Assembly: GCA_029834535.1 (NCBI GenBank)
Contig: JAQMWT010000254.1
Coordinates: 1-36,330 of the forward strand
Origin: Chrysophaeum taylorii
Lineage: Eukaryota > Sar > Pelagophyceae > Pelagomonadales > Pelagomonadaceae
Reading direction: 5' to 3'
DNA: 36,330 bases
Part shown: in pieces, positions 34,988 to 36,330 of the stretch
Numbering within the stretch: position 1 is the stretch's first letter
How the letters are laid out: every line of letters begins with the position of its first letter
Notes under the pieces: model-generated
Told to the model about the DNA's origin: nothing
Databases searched by the model: none
What the model saw: the letters and a program-made list of their open reading frames with translations, nothing else
Program-made: the position numbers and the translations under genes

Positions 34988-35014
34988 TGTGCTATGACAC
35001 TTACCCCTACCACG
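34988..35014 (+). repeat. fragment similar to the copia LTR start, just upstream of LC8
   Basis: TGTG, then CTATGACACTTACCCCT, then ACCACG matches the first ~35 bases of the 96-bp LTR with two small gaps. Similarity does not continue, so this is either a relic or a related LTR family. It lies about 32 bp upstream of the LC8 ATG and could overlap its promoter. Confidence 0.5.
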
Positions 35015-36220
35015 ACTGTTTCGCATGTGGGAGGAGTAAACAAGACTTGTGACGGTAACCCTTACACTGCCATCCTTACCCCCTGTTCCATCGAGTTCTC
35101 TACCCCACTTCCCGTTTACTGGGCTCCACTTCAACCCCTGACGCACGTACTTGTAATGCCACCAGGCGTTTACTCCTGTCGAATCGACTAATCGCAACCA
35201 CAAATCATTTCACGAGTCTTCGGATTGAAGCTCGTGGGCAGTTTGAAGGTTGATCGACAGGAAGGAGCCTCCTTCACCCCGCTCAGTCACCCTCGGACGT
35301 CGAGGGCACAGTCGAAGCAGTGTATGATTCGGCGGGACAGAATCCTTTCCTGCCACGCCGCTGGTGGAGGATACGAGACCTTCTTCACATCCGTGAGATC
35401 TCGTGCCTGCAACCGGCAGCAAGCGCTGGCAACAGCCAAGCACCGCCTGTTAGTTGCCGCGAGTTGATCACCCACAGACTCTCTCAAGGCGCTCGAGAGA
35501 AATACTAGCACACCGTAACGTGCTCCGTACGGTCGTCGGCGGATATTCGTACCCCGCGTGAAGACACGCACAATTACAGAAGGGTACCCGGCCGAGATAA
35601 CATCTCTCGGCATCACACCCGTTTGGGAGCTAGTGGCAAAGAAGCTTCCCGAAGTGGTCCTGAGCGGAGCGTCGAGCGCGGCAATGCGTGGAACGTATAT
35701 GTGCGCACAATCCGGAGACGAGCATCGACTCTCCCGACAAGCCCAGGACACCAAATAGCCGATCACCGTAAAAGTGAGCGGAGTCCAGAAGAAACGGCCA
35801 AGCCAAAACAGATGCACTAGAAGAGACAGCGTCAGCAACAATGCCAACTTGAGCGACGCATCATACTAGATAGAGGACGCCACCCCCGACGCCGGGAGAG
35901 AAGGGGCGGGAGAAAAGGAACCCGCCGACGCAGCACACGCCCGCGCCGGCCGCCGCACACTAGCCAGGCCGAGAAACCGAAAGACCGACAGAAGCCGAAG
36001 AGAGAAAGATGAAGGAGTCGACGGGCGAGCAGCCAAGCACCCCGGCCACGACTCGAACCGAACCCGCCGACAGCTCCCGCCGGAAGCTCCCAATCATTTC
36101 GCGAGCTGCAGGATTGTATCGTTGCTCCAAGACCACTGCAGCAGCCACCAGCACACGAAAGACGAAGAGTGTCCGTGTAGCTGTGCTGCAGGAGCGGATC
36201 GATATCACAGCTGAAGGATA
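35015..36220. other. no recognisable gene
   Basis: The longest frames (35287-35847 minus, 35558-35758 plus, 36009-36260 plus) overlap and show no known motif. The plus-strand stretch 35580-35700 ('GYPAEITSLGITPVWELVAK') looks protein-like but has no clear exon borders. From 35820 the sequence is purine-rich on the plus strand, as in a 5' UTR. Confidence 0.4.
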
Positions 36221-36330
36221 CAGAAGCAGGCGCAAGAGCGCGAGGAAGAGCGCAGCTTGATTGCCCAAGAAATCGCGGCGCAGATCGAAGAAGGCTGCGA
36301 CGAAGCTCGACTCGAAACCGTTAGCCGTGA
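36221..36330 (+). CDS. possible partial exon encoding a charged coiled coil (runs off the window)
   Basis: One frame reads 'QKQAQEREEERSLIAQEIAA' then 'QIEEGCDEARLETVSR' up to the window end, a typical charged helix. It has no ATG, and a TGA lies three codons upstream, so it would need a splice acceptor such as GATATCACAG (36210) or GGATACAG (36223). The competing frame 36009-36260 is open through the same place and ends in a stop. No family is recognisable. Confidence 0.35.

Overview
The window is eukaryotic nuclear DNA and is almost entirely a nest of transposable elements. One recognisable host gene lies near the right end, on the minus strand at 34477-34956. It is a dynein light chain of the LC8/DYNLL family and can be assembled by eye from five exons with GT-AG introns of 49-57 nt, including a 10-nt microexon. 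The predicted 90-residue protein is very close to animal and zoosporic-fungal LC8. Together with the very short introns and a DUF6589-like gene, this suggests an opisthokont-like protist or an early-diverging, possibly flagellated fungus; that placement is inference. The standard genetic code appears to apply.

Layout. 1-3384 is an AT-rich block: a decayed Ty1/copia RT/RNase H end (1-1281) followed by decayed reading frames of unknown function that end in a coiled-coil protein. 4323-12400 is composite element A. Its two inverted arms each carry the decayed C-terminus of a Helitron/Pif1-type helicase plus arrays of a short repeat (core AGTAAGTTCACCTGG), and it ends in ACAAGTGCAGG / CCTGCACTTGT. 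A solo gypsy LTR (6408-6722, TSD CAGGT) and a nearly complete Ty1/copia element (7031-12392, TSD GCACT) are nested in its right arm. A second copia of the same family, opposite in orientation and internally deleted (12436-14554, TSD GCTGA), starts 44 bp further on. 14743-15318 (minus) is a broken gene of unknown function.

16143-22913 is a whole Ty3/gypsy element on the minus strand (314-bp LTRs, TSD GTGTC). Its gag-pol is one continuous frame of over 5 kb interrupted by stop codons, with one frameshift near the integrase end. 23176-27674 holds a broken gene made of an alanine-rich coiled coil followed by a DUF6589-like domain. It is split by an AT-rich insert that encodes a fragment resembling the start of a C5 cytosine methyltransferase. 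27831-31108 is composite element B. It has the same termini and helicase arms as A, but carries a PD-(D/E)XK nuclease-like gene (28737-29666) whose 3' end is duplicated as a palindrome. 31226-32635 is a 5'-truncated LINE (minus) with a 12-bp TSD and an AGTT-rich tail, and 32940-33359 is the 3' end of a second LINE. The rest (33360-36330) is mostly unrecognised apart from LC8 and a possible partial coiled-coil exon at the right edge.

The order of insertion can be read directly. Composite A came first; the copia at 7031 then landed 3 bp inside its right terminus, and the solo LTR landed in its right arm. The gypsy element landed in sequence upstream of the coiled-coil/DUF6589 gene. The most unusual object is the pair of composites A and B: palindromic elements whose inverted arms are helicase 3' ends and which share a nuclease-like cargo.
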